The position numbers and the translations under genes were made by a program. Shown in pieces: positions 62,942-64,000 of a stretch of 64,000 nucleotides of DNA. The notes beneath the pieces were generated by a model. The model saw only the letters and a list, made by a program, of their open reading frames with translations. It was not told the DNA's origin and made no database searches. Source of the stretch: Shewanella piezotolerans WP3 (GTDB lineage Bacteria > Pseudomonadota > Gammaproteobacteria > Enterobacterales > Shewanellaceae); the NCBI RefSeq assembly GCF_000014885.1, contig NC_011566.1:806001-870000 (forward strand). The letters are read 5' to 3'. How positions within the stretch are numbered: position 1 is the stretch's first letter; the number at the start of each line of letters is the position of its first letter.

Positions 62942-63907
62942 AACTAGCTATTGACGCCATAGTCTCTTGTTAGATGATATAGCCACCATTTTGGATGATG
63001 TGGCGGCGATGAGTAAAATTGCAGCGCGTAAAACTGCAGGTGTGCTAGGCGATGATTTAGCGCTGAATGCCCAGCAGGTTACTGGCGTTTCAGCTGATAG
63101 AGAATTGCCTGTTGTTTGGGCTGTGGCAGTGGGTTCATTTAAAAATAAGTGTATATTAGTCCCTGCAGCTATGCTGATTAGCGCATTTATTCCTTGGGCT
63201 GTCACGCCCTTGTTGATGTTTGGCGGCTTATTCCTTTGCTATGAAGGCTTCGAGAAAATTTATCATAGTTACCAAGTAAAGCAGCAAGGCCAAGCAGCCG
63301 CAGAGGCCTTACCCGAAGAGGTGATTGGCGACCTTAAAGAGTATGAGCGGAGAAAAATAAAAGGCGCCATCAGAACCGACTTTGTACTCTCTGCTGAAAT
63401 CATAGCCATCACGCTCGGTATTGTGGCTGATAAAAGCTTAACCACCCAGTTCTTTACTCTCAGCGTGATTGCTATCGTCATGACCATTGGTGTATATGGC
63501 TTGGTGGCGGGGATTGTGAAAATTGACGATGCTGGCTTGTATTTAAGTCAGCGCCAAGGGGAAAGTTTAACTGCCCGTTTTAAGCGTCGATTTGGCTTCA
63601 TGTTACTCAACTCAGCGCCCTATTTAATGAAAACGTTATCTGTAGTCGGCACCATCGCCATGTTTATGGTTGGCGGTGGGATCTTAACTCATGGCCTGCA
63701 CTGGGTTAGCGAGCGCATAAGCCAAGCTGCTGCGCATATTGAAAGCCTATCAGTTGTTGGCCCAGTATTATCATTTGTTACACCGAGTATTTTAAACTCT
63801 ATTTTTGGCGTTATTGCAGGGGCATTGGCAGTGATAATGATGCAACTATTTCTCAAGCTAAAAGGTGATAAACCTGCTAGCCACTAAACCCAGTAAGGGA
63901 GCGTTCG

Positions 63908-64000
63908 GTGGACAATAATGCTCAGCAAAATGAAACAATATTTCAAGTTAAAGTTGCGAGTTTCAACTTGTTCAATTATATCGAACCGCCGCTTGCTTAC
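63908..64000 (+). CDS. Start of a probable endonuclease/exonuclease/phosphatase-family protein (3' end outside window)
   Basis: Thirty-one codons are visible from GTG 63908, with AAGGGAG upstream. The segment VKVASFNLFNYIEPPLAY matches the first strand of the endonuclease/exonuclease/phosphatase superfamily, in which the Asn of ASFNLFN belongs to the active site. It follows the DUF808 gene by 20 bp and was probably cotranscribed with it before the IS110 insertion. Confidence 0.65.
   Translation, partial: MDNNAQQNETIFQVKVASFNLFNYIEPPLAY

Larger units (their letters stand above)
61765..62965 (+). mobile_element. IS110-group insertion sequence (about 1.2 kb)
   Basis: The boundaries come from reconstructing the split DUF808 gene: CTTG is present once on each side (61761-61764, 62966-62969), giving a net insertion of 1205 bp. 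There are no terminal inverted repeats. A long non-coding left end (about 226 bp) precedes the transposase, and a very short right end (about 25 bp) follows it. This is the organisation of the IS110 group, as opposed to IS1111, which carries its RNA at the other end. Confidence 0.9.
61738..63887 (+). pseudogene. DUF808 membrane protein gene, interrupted by an IS110-group element
   Basis: The first nine codons (61738-61764; MAGASLLTL, with AAGGAG upstream) are separated by about 1.2 kb from the rest (62967-63887; LLDDIATILDDVAAMSK onward). Joining them at the shared CTTG restores the normal DUF808 start MAGASLLTLLDDIATILDDV. The remaining 306 residues are intact: basic KIAARKTAGVLGDDLALN, then about six membrane helices. 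The 5' fragment reads into a stop at 61771. The large fragment could still be translated from the TTG at 62967, but no ribosome site is apparent. The element, not decay, is the cause, so the event looks recent. Confidence 0.9.

Overview
The window looks like chromosome of a marine gammaproteobacterium, most probably Shewanella. This is inferred from protein families and gene order: cydDC, a PutA without a DNA-binding domain, a PiT/DUF47 pair, glnE, quinol nitric-oxide reductase with NorR, pntAB, cysJIH and rpiA, plus many short intergenic mobile repeats. I see no rRNA, tRNA or CRISPR array. Genes are dense on both strands, and most operons end in clear intrinsic terminators.

Layout. 0-13 kb: end of cydD and cydC (cytochrome bd assembly), a chemoreceptor, putA, an SH3-anchor protein, a DUF47-pit phosphate uptake operon and a divergent CYTH/CHAD protein. 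13.8-20.6 kb, all on the minus strand: a K+ channel, a small protein and an envelope cluster resembling E. coli yjfIJKL (DUF2491, PspA/IM30, DUF2170, membrane aminopropyltransferase, DUF350, lipoprotein). Two promoters in this cluster carry the same 13-bp palindrome over the -35 box, which suggests a local regulon. 20.9-31.3 kb: glnE, a DUF4347-like protein, small orphans, a SnoaL-like and a DUF3224 protein, zapE and a pair of M16 peptidases. 31.4-36.7 kb: norR, qNOR with a sigma-54 promoter and three NorR-type enhancer sites, and an lpxL-type acyltransferase.

37.8-43.2 kb is the accessory core. At least four attC-like sites, all oriented on the minus strand, delimit cassettes with no integrase in the window (a CALIN-like array). 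The cassettes carry a DUF1963 protein, a small membrane protein, a RAYT transposase and a complete type II restriction-modification system. The methyltransferase of that system has a fused N-terminal helix-turn-helix and a palindromic operator over its own promoter.

44-64 kb: a TetR regulator, a zinc-ribbon rhomboid protease, an outer-membrane MipA-like protein with a PagL-like tail, pntAB, cysJIH, a candidate structured ncRNA, an uncharacterised exported protein, DUF3010, a peroxiredoxin, rpiA, and a DUF808 gene split after its ninth codon by an IS110-group element. The element's excised-circle junction would create a near-consensus promoter in front of a bridge-RNA-like leader. The window ends inside the start of a probable endonuclease/exonuclease/phosphatase gene.

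Three families of non-autonomous inverted-repeat elements (MITE-like) are scattered through intergenic DNA. They share TACC(A/C)AT-type tips and are flanked by 3-bp TTA or TAA duplications.
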